Below are positions 48,042 through 59,910 of a stretch of DNA of 64,000 nt, piece after piece. Under the pieces are notes generated by a model that saw only the letters and a program-made list of their open reading frames with translations, was not told where the DNA came from and did no database searches. The stretch comes from Mesocentrotus franciscanus (taxonomy: Eukaryota > Echinodermata > Echinoidea > Camarodonta > Strongylocentrotidae), in the NCBI GenBank assembly GCA_037976565.1, contig CP137670.1:13850600-13914599 (forward strand), in the 5' to 3' direction. A program made the translations under genes and the position numbers. Position 1 is the first letter of the stretch. Every line of letters begins with the position of its first letter.

Positions 48042-49116
48042 CTGTATTGATATTTGCAGTTCGAACAATAATTATTTTCAGTTAGAATCTTCAAAAAGGT
48101 CCAAGTGTGAAGAAACAAAATAGAATCAACTCATGCGTAGTATTTCAGGTTGAGTCTAAATTCAATATCACTCGTAAGTTTACGAAACAGCTTTCAAAGA
48201 GCCAATAGGCGGCGGATAACTAAAGGAGACACAAGGGCACGTGCATCCATTCCTGTCCCCTTTCCATCGAATGAAGGAAAAGATGAAAATTGGGAGAGAG
48301 AGAGAGAGAGAGAGGGAGAACAGGAGAGGATCGCCAAAGAAAATAGGACCCTTATCATGATCCTCCCCTAATATCAGGGGCTCTGAAACCATTATTAGAG
48401 ACGTGTTTCTGAAGGAAAATAGAGTCAGTGTTAAGAGTGGGGTGGCAATCAACCAAAATTTATGACCGAAATCAAAGTCGTGTCGCATACAAACAATAAA
48501 TTAGTCGTGTGCACGGCACGAAAACCCAGTGTCGAGAGAAGACACGTTGAAAAGAAACAATGTCTTATTTTCAAATATTAGATTACAGCAATTTATCATC
48601 TATTTCAATCGTCTATTACTAGGTTTGTATTGTGGATTGCAATATTATATCACTAATTAACAATTTTTCGATATTATCATTATTCCATTTCTGATTTATT
48701 TCCAACTCTTTACTTTCTTTAAAATGAACAAATAAAGTAAAGATATTCTATAAAATCCATACATTCTAAAATTCTGTAATAGTTTTGCTTATATTTAAAA
48801 TTTAATTTCTTCCCATTTTTCAGGAAAATGTGCATGCAAATAGTTTTAAAAAAAAATTAAATCTTTCAGATGAGTAAAAGGGTGATACCGTACTCACAGA
48901 TGGAAAAATCCTGTTAAATATACACAAAATGCAAATTTACAAGTCTTGCATAGTCTTCCGTTTATGGAAAGGAACTTTAAAGGTATGTATTTTCTCATTA
49001 GTAAATAGCTCTGGTAATAACAATTTTAGATCTTGACCTTCTGCCTAGCACACGAGTTTACACATATCTACCCCTCCCCTCCCAGCCGCCCCTACTACCG
49101 AGGACAAATCTTCTCC

Positions 49117-49616
49117 NNNNNNNNNNNNNNNNNNNNNNNNNNNNNNNNNNNNNNNNNNNNNNNNNNNNNNNNNNNNNNNNNNNNNNNNNNNNNNNNNNNN
49201 NNNNNNNNNNNNNNNNNNNNNNNNNNNNNNNNNNNNNNNNNNNNNNNNNNNNNNNNNNNNNNNNNNNNNNNNNNNNNNNNNNNNNNNNNNNNNNNNNNNN
49301 NNNNNNNNNNNNNNNNNNNNNNNNNNNNNNNNNNNNNNNNNNNNNNNNNNNNNNNNNNNNNNNNNNNNNNNNNNNNNNNNNNNNNNNNNNNNNNNNNNNN
49401 NNNNNNNNNNNNNNNNNNNNNNNNNNNNNNNNNNNNNNNNNNNNNNNNNNNNNNNNNNNNNNNNNNNNNNNNNNNNNNNNNNNNNNNNNNNNNNNNNNNN
49501 NNNNNNNNNNNNNNNNNNNNNNNNNNNNNNNNNNNNNNNNNNNNNNNNNNNNNNNNNNNNNNNNNNNNNNNNNNNNNNNNNNNNNNNNNNNNNNNNNNNN
49601 NNNNNNNNNNNNNNNN
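49117..49616. other. Assembly gap, exactly 500 N
   Basis: A run of 500 undetermined bases. A round number indicates a scaffolding gap of unknown true size. The left flank is in SULT intron 1 of copy B; the right flank begins inside SULT exon 4 of copy C. Any frame read through it is meaningless. Confidence 0.98.
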
Positions 49617-52600
49617 ATCACGTGATCAAACCAGGAACCCCACCGGAAGTTATCTGTCCACGGAGTAAACGGCGAAACAAAATTTAAAAATGATAATAGT
49701 TCAAAAAAGTACTGATAATGATGATTATTTTCATCTTTTTGTATGATAATTCATGAAGCGAATAATTCATTGTGCTGTAGCCCATGTATCATTATCCCCG
49801 ATTATCGCAATTATCAATGATCCCATAATGGTATTTTTGTATTATGAACTATCATTGATAGCCACAGATTTCGTGGCCTTGATTTGACAATTATTGAAGA
49901 CTTAATTGAAGATTCAAAATATTATTTTTTCCAGAATTTCATCGAAGAAACCCCATAAAACATAACACTCCAAATAAATGTGATAGCTTCAACCGTATAA
50001 TGTGCAAACTTCAGTTTGGTTTCGAGTAACAGATGATCAAGTTTCCAATGTACTTACTAATGTAATATACCGACAACAGCATAATTGTACAAGGCTAGGA
50101 GAAAGAGACGTCAGCTAAGGTGGGGTGTGGGGGGCTCACGAAAATATGCACATATGCTTACGGACAGCAGTAGGTCTATAGTTTCTAAAAATGTGGTTTA
50201 TTCTAACTTGCTCTCTTCAATTACTCGAAACGAAAAGAAAATTTCGTTTATGGATTATCATAGGTCTATTAATAAACACTATTTTATTTATGTGTCGTTT
50301 CATTTTGACAGGGTAGCCCTTTCAATTATTTAAAAACTGCTCGAGCAAGGGGCCCTGTATCAACATAATCAAAAACATATTTAAAAACATATTAACATAC
50401 ATAAGTTGTAATGAACACTTAAATTAAACAAGATAAAACGTTGAAATGAGCGGTGGAAAAAACTAACAAAAATATAATATTCATGTAAGTATTATATAAA
50501 TTATAAACTATGTGAGGAAAAGGAGTTTGCAGTGTTTTTTAAATGAATCTAAGGAGTTTAATAAACGTAAAGAAGGGGTAATGCATTCCATATAACGGAG
50601 CCTTGATAACAGAAACATCTTTTGAAGTACTCGATTCTGTGGTTTTCAATGTATAGAGGACAGGTAGTTGCATACCTAGTATAAACGTTTATCGTTCGAT
50701 AGCTCATGATATCCTTAATATATTTCCGCCATTTATTATTTATCACCTTATACATCCATATTCTAAATTGGTATTGTACTCTCTCAACAACTGATTGCCA
50801 TCTTAAACAGGATAATAATGTACTACGAGGTGTCAAAATATCTACATTTAGTATCAAACGGGCATAACGATTTTGAAGCTTTTGTAACCTATCCAAATGA
50901 CATTTTGCTGAACAGCCCCACAACACAATACCGTAGTCAATATGTGATAATATAATACAGATATGTTCAGTATTATATCGACTAGCAGTTTGAGTGAATA
51001 TTCATTGAATATTGATGCAATACACTCGGAATCATCAATTACATATCCATCTTTTATCAACTCGATTCTATCTCCCGATTTCTTCTTAAACGACACTTTC
51101 TTTAATGTTTTCCAAGTTTTGCGGGGATCACCAAGGTGCTCATTAAACTCATAAAAATAGAATTCTCTTTTAAGTTCTTTGTTTAGATTATTTACAGCAT
51201 TTCTCTTCTTTTTTATTTATCCACTCATCATCATTTCCGGATTAATCAAATTTCGCCTTTAAAAGTCACGCTCACGAGCTAATTTCCAATAATCATCCGT
51301 TATCCACGGTGATCCATTGATTTTTCTATGAACACTAACGATGGGAGCATGCTTATTAAACAATTGATTAAAACTCGATTTTAAATATTCCCATAAAAAT
51401 TCAACATCATTGCTTCTGTAAAAATTAGACCAAGGAAGTTTTTCCCCGTCACTCAAAAGTCACAACTTAGCTTGGTCAAATTTACGAAAAGATCTAAACC
51501 TACTAATAGCTGGCTTTTTCCAAACACTCCTTCTTCAGATTGACATACACTAAAGAATGATCACTGATCCCCAAAGAAATTACATCTGAATGGAAGTTAC
51601 TCTCAACAGACGGTACAAAAATAGGATCAATACATGATATACTGGTGGTGTTACTCTGGTTGGTTTGCTAATGAGCTGACGGAAATTAAAACAATCACAT
51701 AAGTTCTGTATTTTTCTAGAAAGTGTGTTTTTAGCAAGAATGTTACAATTTAGGTCACCTAGGACGATGATATTGGATGTATCATCATTAGCTCTTTCTA
51801 TATTATTTTATAACGTTTCAAAAAAGTCCATAGTACTATTTGGAGGTCTGTATACAATACACACAAGCCATGGTTGCGATTGCTTCAATTTGATCTCTAT
51901 CCATAACATTCTAGATTTTCGTGCTCAAGATCAGACCTTCTAGTGTAAGAAATTGAGTCTTTGATATAACATCAATTTCCACCGCCACTAGCATTGCGAT
52001 CTTTCCGTTCAAAAACATATCCTTCTATTAACTTCTATATTCAACTGTTGTGTTTCAATAGTTTCATCAAGCCAGGTCTCTGACACAGTAAAAACATCAA
52101 TCATATTATCGGCTAAATAATGACAAATATGGTCCGACTTGTTTCGAGACTTCTAAGGTTTAAATGAGAGATTACAAAGCCTTTGCCAATTGTTTTACTT
52201 ACTAACCCTTTCTCACAAAATTTACTTCTCTTGTCACTTACATGATTAATGTTTTCATGTTCCTCAGCAGTGATTTCTGAATAAAATAGTATTCGCTAAA
52301 AATACACTTATTACATATCCAATCAGGTGAAGAGTAAAAAAAGTCTTCATCAAGATGAGAACATGAAAGATGGATCCATTGTGAACATCTCACAGTCATC
52401 GTTACTATCATCCTAATCCTCATCCTCATCATCATCATCATCATCATCATTATAACAATCATCACCTCACCTTCTTCCATGAAGTCTTCTAGAACTTGGT
52501 CGAACTGCTTGTTATGAAAAGCCCGCGTGTCCCCAATGAAATTAAAATAAGAGTTGATCGTATCTTTCGGGTTGCGAGCCACGTATATAATCTGCGTATA

Positions 52601-55490
52601 GAGTACAAACGGAAAAAAGCATATTTTAACATCTGCTTGGATGAATGTATGTGTAAGATTTAGAAACTTTTCGTTGGTTTGGTCATGACGTCAGTTTAGA
52701 TTAACCATAATTTCATTTGGCCGTTAGAGAGCGTTTGTAGTTCTCCAGCCTAAAAGTCACGAAATTTGAACTGTTTTGTGGACAGTGATTCCATCAGTAA
52801 TTCCCGACAATCGAGACAAGCCCAATGTTGTAAGTACTATAAAGCTATTATTTTTATAAATCAATCTTTAATTGATTGTATGAGGCCAAAGATGGCACAA
52901 GATATAAATCTAGTTTTCTGTAAGTTTAAGATGAAAAGTACGTTAAAATGTCATCTGTGCATGTAGCACCACATATAGACAAACGTAGGATAATGTGTGT
53001 GAATGCACAGTTTGTGCATATATCAGTTTGTGTTACGGACAATTTAGATTTGTGTGTAATGAGTGATGATAATTGACATGAAACAAGAGTGTGAAGTGTT
53101 TTCCTTGGTTATATATAAAGAATGTCAAAGGTGTAGAAGCAAATAGGAATTTTAGTTCAGGAACCAAATAAAGAGTGTAAGATAGAGGCAGGAAATAAGG
53201 CTGGTCGAGGGTTTTTTGTGTATGACGTTAACCTACAACTTACAAGATAGAGAAGGATGAATTATAAGATTTATATTTGTAAACAAAGGTAGAATTTGAG
53301 ACAGCTCATGAGAATAAGACAAATGTGGCGGTGATACAGTTTGTGTTTGCGCAGGTGAGCTTCACTCACAAAGTTTAATCTAGAAGGTTTTCTTTACTCA
53401 GTTATGCATATTAAGGTCATTTTATGGCAAGCTAGTTGTGCAATACAATAGATATTGTTTATTCATGCAAATTTATGAATGTACATTTGTACACATGCTT
53501 ATGATTGCTTGTTTGTTTTATTGATATTACAGATGAACTGCATTTTATGCAACGTATCTCAACTTGGCTGTCATCGTCCTTTCTTTAAGCCTACTGTTGG
53601 GGTCACTTTAGCAGTTTTAACGTCACAGTACGTTTGGGGGAAATAACGTAAATACAGGTTAATATATATACAAATAGCTGGCGTGAATAGGAACGAAAAT
53701 GGAAAGGCATTTTAGAAATACTTTCCCCCGGCAGGAAAATACAGACCGCAACAGATTTGATATTAGAACGATAGGGGTGTGCGTAATTTCTGGGGGAAAA
53801 GTCAAACCAGTGAACCCCAATTGTTGATAACGATTGTTTGTATTTAACTATTTTGTTGGCACAATTGCCTTCTAATGGAATACAACATTGATCCGAAATA
53901 AGCAAAATACCTTGGCTCGTTTGTGCAAATTCGGCGGCAAATTGTTCAGCTGCAAGTGGCTACTCATCAGTCTAGGAGAGGGTGCTTTCACTATCTCGTC
54001 TAACATTGGCGTCATTTTCACTGGGTTGGCCAACTCTTCGGCTCTTGTCTTGGGCAACTGGAAAGCAGCGATGTTGATCATCTCGATGCAACCCCAGGTA
54101 CTCCTGTTGATATTCTCCGGGTATCCATTGGTGAGAACGAGTCCGGTGATCTCCATCAACCAATGAGTACCTGTATTGATATTTGCAGTTCGAACAATAA
54201 TTATTTTCAGTTAGAATCTTCAAAAGGTCCAAGTGTGAAGAAAAAAATAGAATCAACTCATGCCAAGGATTTCAGGTTGAGTCTAAATTTAATATCACTC
54301 GTAAGTTTACGAAACAGCGAACGGTATATCGTCACAATCTTTGTCAAGATAATGTCGCGTAATTTCACTTTCAAAGAGCCAATAGGCGGCGGATAACTAA
54401 AGGAGACACAAGGGCACGTGCATCCATTCCTGTCCCCTTTCCATCGAATGAAGGAAAAAGATGAAAATTGGAGAGAGAGAGAGAGAGAGAGAGGGAGAAC
54501 AGGAGAGGATCGCCAAAGAAAATAGGACCCTTATCATGATCCTCCCTAATATCAGGGGCTCTGAAACCATTATTAGAGACGTGTTTCTGAAGGAAAATAG
54601 AGTCAGTGTTAAGAGTGGGGTGGCAATCAACCAAAATTTATGACCGAAATCAAAGTCGTGTCGCATACAAACAATAGATTAGTCGTGTGCACGGCACGAA
54701 AACCCAGTGTCGAGAGAAGACACGTTGAAAAGAAACAATGTCTTATTTTCAAATATTAGATTACAGCAATTTATCATCTATTTCAATCGTCTATTACTAG
54801 GTTTGTATTGTGGATTGCAATATTATATCACTAATTAACAATTTTTCGATATTATCATTATTCCATTTCTGATTTATTTCCAACTCTTTACTTTCTTTAA
54901 AATGAACAAATAAAGTAAAGATATTCTATAAAATCCATACATTCTAAAATTCTGTAATAGTTTTGCTTATATTTAAAATTCAATTTCTTCCCATTTTTCA
55001 GGAAAATGTGCATGCAAATAGTTTTAAAAAAATTAAATCTTTCAGATGAGTAAAAGGGTGATACCGTACTCACAGATGGAAAAATCCTGTTAAATATACA
55101 CAAAATGCAAATTTACAAGTCTTGCATAGTCTTCCGTTTATGGAAAGGAACTTTAAAGGTATGTATTTTCTCATTAGTAAATAGCTCTGGTAATAACAAT
55201 TTTAGATCTTGACCTTCTGCCTAGCACACGAGTTTACACATATCTACCCCCCTCCCCCTCCCAGCCGCCCCTACTACCGAGGACAAATCTTCTCCCTTGT
55301 AATGAGATGATTCCACCAAATCCGTACCTGACTTCGGAAACGTCAGGACGAAGACGTCGTCGGGACGGACTTCGAAGGTCTCCATCGCGTCGATGCTGGA
55401 TGGAAGAACTACTCCTGGGTACTGGACGCCCTTGTATTCATGAGAAGCCATGATATAGGGCTTTTCATCATCAAGAGGAACATTTGCCAT
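49617..55490 (-). CDS. Cytosolic sulfotransferase, SULT1-like (copy C, 5' half)
   Basis: Exon 1 (55490-55328, start codon at 55490), exon 2 (54170-53911) and exon 3 (52591-52471) are intact; exon 4 (from 49653) is cut by the N gap at 49617, so exons 5 and 6 are not seen. The coding sequence to that point covers the N-terminus, PKSGTHW loop, catalytic His, [13 protein letters not shown] and WGSWFDHV. Differences from copy A are Arg to His in exon 1 (ASHEYKG) and in exon 3, and Leu to Met in exon 2 (THWLMEITG). No frame fault was seen in the visible part. Copy C and copy B may be two ends of one gene misjoined at the gap. Confidence 0.75.
50265..52415 (-). mobile_element. CR1/Jockey-group retrotransposon with internal deletion (copy C)
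   Basis: Third copy of the element at 17450-19615, in SULT intron 3, with the same missing RT core. Confidence 0.7.
54319..54368. other. 50-bp insertion private to block C
   Basis: Between CGAAACAGC and TTTCAAAGAG, which are adjacent in blocks A and B, block C carries 50 extra bases without a clear target duplication. It lies in SULT intron 1. Confidence 0.8.
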
Positions 55491-55684
55491 TTTTATCGGG
55501 CTACAGGTTTAAAAGTGACAGTAAAAGAAAAGATTGGTTACTTGAAAACGTAGATTATTTACCCGTTGCATAATAACCAGGCGACATTTCGATTAATTGC
55601 GCAATGATTATAACCCTTTCGCAACAATCATTCCACATTTTGTAGTTTGGCTTTTGATCCAGAGCCCTACAAAATCTGCAAGAT

Positions 55685-56020
55685 GAGGAGAGCATTGGGT
55701 ATTATCACTGGTACATTTCCCGACACAATGTCTTATGCGCAACTCCTGCAGTCACTGGGTATTGTCAGACTGTCTGAACGACGCTCTGTTCTTTGTGAAA
55801 AGTTTGCCAAATCCCTGCTGATTTCAGACCGCCACCGCCATCTCTTGCCTGAAACTAGACAAACCATCTCGCGACGCACTCTCCGCAACTCTCTTCAGCT
55901 CAATACCCCCAAAATGAGAATAGAGCGTTACAGGCAATCTCCCATTCCCCACTTCACACGAATCTTGAATTCAAATCTGTAGTTATGTTTACCCCATATT
56001 ATCATGCCAATTAACCAGAT
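55685..56020 (+). mobile_element. 3' fragment of the retrotransposon at 24861-26899
   Basis: Nearly identical to 26563-26899, starting in the RRALGI segment and continuing through the same stop after ILNSNL. It starts exactly where block C homology ends. Probably a 5'-truncated insertion or a duplication breakpoint inside the element. Confidence 0.8.
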
Positions 56021-56465
56021 TTAATCAGATTTCATAGATAGGACTACTCTGTAAGTAATCATAATTTCATATTTTGTATTATTATATTTCTTGGAATAAT
56101 CACCCATGGCATATAGAAATATGGTTATACGAGAAACGTGAACTAGGATACAAAATGATTACTTATTCATTTGAAAGTGTATGAATATGACATTTGGAAA
56201 ATTGAATAATTACAACATGTTTTATTTTACGCCTATTTGATATTAGTTGTTTAGTTAATTAGAATAAGTTTTTGATATTGAGATTGCTAAAAGTACTGAT
56301 TTTTTATATTCTTGTATGTATATATAACTTATAAACTGAATTGTATGAGTCTCCGGACTTTTTATGCAGCATGTTTTTATTTACAATAAACCAGAATTGA
56401 ATTGAAAAAAAGATATCAAAAGAAAAACATAGCAAAAGAAGAAAACCAACAGATAGGGAAATAAG
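56021..56465. other. AT-rich spacer, probable retrotransposon 3' region
   Basis: Follows the retrotransposon C-terminus and contains AATAAA near 56384-56392 followed by TTGAATTGAA, which may be its 3' tail. Nothing else was recognised. It ends at a G-run at 56466-56476. Confidence 0.4.
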
Positions 56466-56504
56466 GGGGGGGGGGGCACAGTTCCCCCCTCTCAATATTT
56501 TTTC

Positions 56505-59260
56505 ATGTACTCCAAAAATGGCCTTTTTAACTTTTTAACTTTGGATTTGGAACTTGTTGGATTGCCCTTTAAAGAGGTGTTTCATTTTTACTCGAATCTT
56601 TATGCGGCAAAAGAAGTAGAAGAAACAAATTGGGAAATATTATCGGATTATTCTGACATCCCCAAATTGTCTTCAGAAATGTCTTTATTGTTTGAAGGTC
56701 CAGTGAGTATTGATGAAGTTCATACTATGTTAAAACATATGAAGAAAAAAATCCCCTGGGCAATATGGCTTTACTTTAGAATTCTAACGTTTCTTTTGGG
56801 GAGATATAAAATATTTCATAGTAAAGTCATTGAACCATGCTTATTTTACAGGACACCTATCACAATCGCAAAAACTGGGGACTATAACTTTGATTCCAAA
56901 AGGGAACAAGTCAAGGGATCTACTTAAAAACTGGCGCCCAATTTCCTTGCTTAACGGTATTTATAAATTAGCCTCCGGTTGTATAGCTAATAGACTAAAT
57001 GGGGTTTTGTCTTACTTGATACGAAAATCAAAAAGGATTTCTAAAAGGTCGTTTTATTTGGAAAAATATACGTTTATTATATTACTTTACACTGAAATAA
57101 AGGATATGGCATATTACTCGTTATTGATTTCAAAAAGGCATTCGACTCTGTGTCTCATAAATTCCTCGTTAAAGTTTTGGATTTCTTTCAATTTGGCCAA
57201 TCTTTTCAGAAATGGATTAAATTGTTTCATGAAAACGCTTCTTCGTGCGTCCTACTTAACGGACACTGTGCATATATATTTTTAATAGGGCGAGGGTGTC
57301 GTCAGGGAGATCCATTGTCTCCGTACCCATTTTTGTTAGTGAGTTGGTATCCTGATGCGTCACTCAAATTCTTTAGTTGGCTTGCATTTGAATGGGAAAA
57401 CACTCAAACTGTTGCAATAGGCAGATGACACCCTCTTTACACCCAATGATACTAGAAAAGATTTACCAGGTGCTATTGACTACTTGCTGACTTTGAAAAT
57501 ATGTTCAATCTCAAAATCTACATAGCTAAAACGCAAGTTATATGGATCGGGAAGCACGGGTCTCTTAAAACAGAAATTTCACACGAATACAAATTGAACT
57601 GGATATATGAAGGTTATTCTAGGTACCTGGGTATAGACTTTTCGGTACATTTATCACAGATGGTTGAACATAATTATTGTGAAAAGTTCAAAGAAATTAA
57701 AAGTAAAGTGACCTCGTGGCTGAAAAGATCATTGACCCCCTTAAGACGAATAACAATTGTTAAATCGTTATTTATATCCAAATTAAACTACCTGTTTCTA
57801 TCACTTCCAGAACCAAACTCACAAATTATTAGAGAGTTAAATCGATGTTTTTACTCGTTTATATGGGGTAATAAACCTGACAAAATAAGAAGAACACAAA
57901 TGTGTCATTTGTTTAAGGATGGTGGAGTTCAAATGACAGATACTTTCATACATTTGAAATCTCTTAACATACCATGGATCAGAAGATTTATCAGTGACTC
58001 ATTAGATGAAAATTTTACTTATCATATGTTTCTTTTGTTTTTGCCTCCGTCAGATTCTCTCCAATTATAAATGGGATCCGAACATTACAAACAATTAACC
58101 ATTGCCACGCCTAATCTATTTTGGAAAGAGGTGCTTTTTGCCTTCTCAGATCTGGTTGAAATCACTGTGGATAATATTGCAGGTCAACCTCTTTGGAATA
58201 ATACCAGAATAAAGGTGAATAATGATACAATATATTATAAATTTTGGTGGATGAAGGGAATATTCTTTATCTATAACATTTTGAAAACGGATGGTACGTT
58301 TCTCTCGTATTTTGAATTTCAACATAAATTTGATATGCAAATAAAATTCCTTCAATATTATGGGTTATGCAATGCTATTCGGGCTGCTTTTAACAAGAGT
58401 GTAATACCAAAGTTCATGGAACCTACATGTACTATACCTGAAGCATTAATTATAATATTGGAATGAAAACCGGTGGTTCTTAAAACATAATGTGAAAGAA
58501 AGTAACAACCGAATGGAAACAGGGTTTAGATCTATAAGATAAAGCATGGTGTGCGCCTTGCCTGATTCCCTACCAGTCGACTGTTGATATACATATGAGG
58601 GGGAGGGGTTCGAGTTTAAGATTTTAAACAGAATACTTTGCATGAGAGATTCATTGCTGAAAGTCCGAATAGTTGCTGGTAAACATTGTACATTTTGTAA
58701 CAGCAGTGAAGAGACAATTATGCATATTTTTTGTTACTGCCCATATTTAAATATAATATTGTCAAAACTTGAGCAATGGCTTTTCAGTAAAACCAATATA
58801 AAGGCCAAACTCACAAACCAAAATAAATTGTTGGCTTGAAAGGAGGTCATTACAACGCTTTCAAATGTATCTTAATTATTGTAAGAAAAGAAATCTATTC
58901 AGCCAAATGCAAAAATTAGATACCACCGTTTGAAAAAGTTACATCAGCTGTTAAAACTTATATGATATGGAATGATATATAATATAGCAAAAACAAATCT
59001 CAAAGAAAATAATTTTGTGAACAAATAGTTTTATTTTACCAAATTGTTTTGAGTATCTATGTTCAGTTTGCTTGTTTGTTTTTATGTTAAAAAATTGGTG
59101 TACACATTATATTTTGTCGAGTTTAATGTGTAATATGTTGCTGTGCGGCCGAGGTTATTTTTTAATAATCTATTGTTTGAATGTATATATGACAAGTCAT
59201 GAAATAGTGCTTGTTTTGATCTTTTGTGAAAATAAATATGTTGATAATTAATAAAGGAAC
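56505..59260 (+). mobile_element. Decayed L1/Tx1-like non-LTR retrotransposon
   Basis: Broken plus-strand frames give, in order: EEVHTMLKHMKKKIPW-like RT start (56505-56927, with DEVHTMLKHMKKK); LGTITLIPKGNKSRDLLKNW and RPISLLNGIYKLASGCIANR (56830 on); a FKKAFDSVSHKFL region near 57130-57170; GRGCRQGDPLSPYPFLL (about 57290); a damaged catalytic box reading ADD near 57422 with the preceding Tyr lost to a frameshift; then the C-terminal domain with KIRRTQMCHLFKDGGVQMTD (57501-58070) and a final CTFCNSSEETIMHIFCYC zinc-knuckle-like motif (58690-58740). The order and the Cys/His end fit the L1 group with Tx1-like character. Endonuclease and ORF1 are absent. Confidence 0.75.
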
Positions 59261-59910
59261 CCTGTGGAAGGGTTAATAGAAACAATATCATATAATTCAA
59301 CATATCATAAACAAAGACCATTATTAAATATTTTTTACACAGTACTACAAGATATGTTGATAATGAAGCTAAAAGTTTTGAAATACACATTTTATGAAAA
59401 ACAGGAATGTACCACAAATGAATTATACAAGTTTCTTTCCTACCTTGAAAGGAAGACCGAAGACAAAGATAGGTGATGACTAGGATGCTTCGCAAATCAA
59501 AATGAGGAGCCACTCCTGGTATCCCAGCTGGGGAAGTTAGATTTATTTGTTGGGTGACGGCACTCTCGCAGGAGGGAGTACCTAATCAACTAACAGGAGG
59601 GACTGTGGGGCTCGAAATACTCATGTCATTCTTACATGTAAGTCGAAGATACACAGAAAAAAAGGGGTGGGTATTCTGTGAGGCTCCACAATTGTTAATG
59701 AGCTGCTCTGAGCTACTCAACCTCGTCATTATTGTTCCTTAGTGTTATCTTATTGATAAGACAGTGCTAATATGCCAATATCGTCGATGAAGCAAATTTA
59801 GTGCGTACCATCATGTTTGTCCGACCTAGCAACAAAGAATGTATAGAATACAATAATGTGTAACGGGCGAACGTAAATAGATCGTCACTTTGTAAACCAG
59901 AGGCGGTGCT
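59261..59910. other. Intergenic, nothing recognised
   Basis: No exon or known repeat was identified. It ends at a G-run (59912-59921) that resembles the G-run at 56466, both followed by ACAGT and a C-run. Confidence 0.35.

Larger units (their letters stand above)
29765..49116. repeat. Segmental duplication block B
   Basis: Collinear with block A (2410 onward) with few substitutions. Main differences: loss of 700 bp matching 3755-4454, and many 1-4 base deletions clustered in 40650-42450. It ends at the N gap, before SULT exon 1. Confidence 0.9.
49617..55685. repeat. Segmental duplication block C (partial)
   Basis: Collinear with 16804-22852 and with 43475-49116. It shares several single-base states with block B against A, but has a private 50-bp insertion at 54319-54368. 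It ends where a retrotransposon fragment begins. Confidence 0.9.

Noticed and set aside
49033..49668. Long open frames on both strands across the gap
   Set aside because: They consist almost entirely of undetermined bases (500 N) and carry no information.
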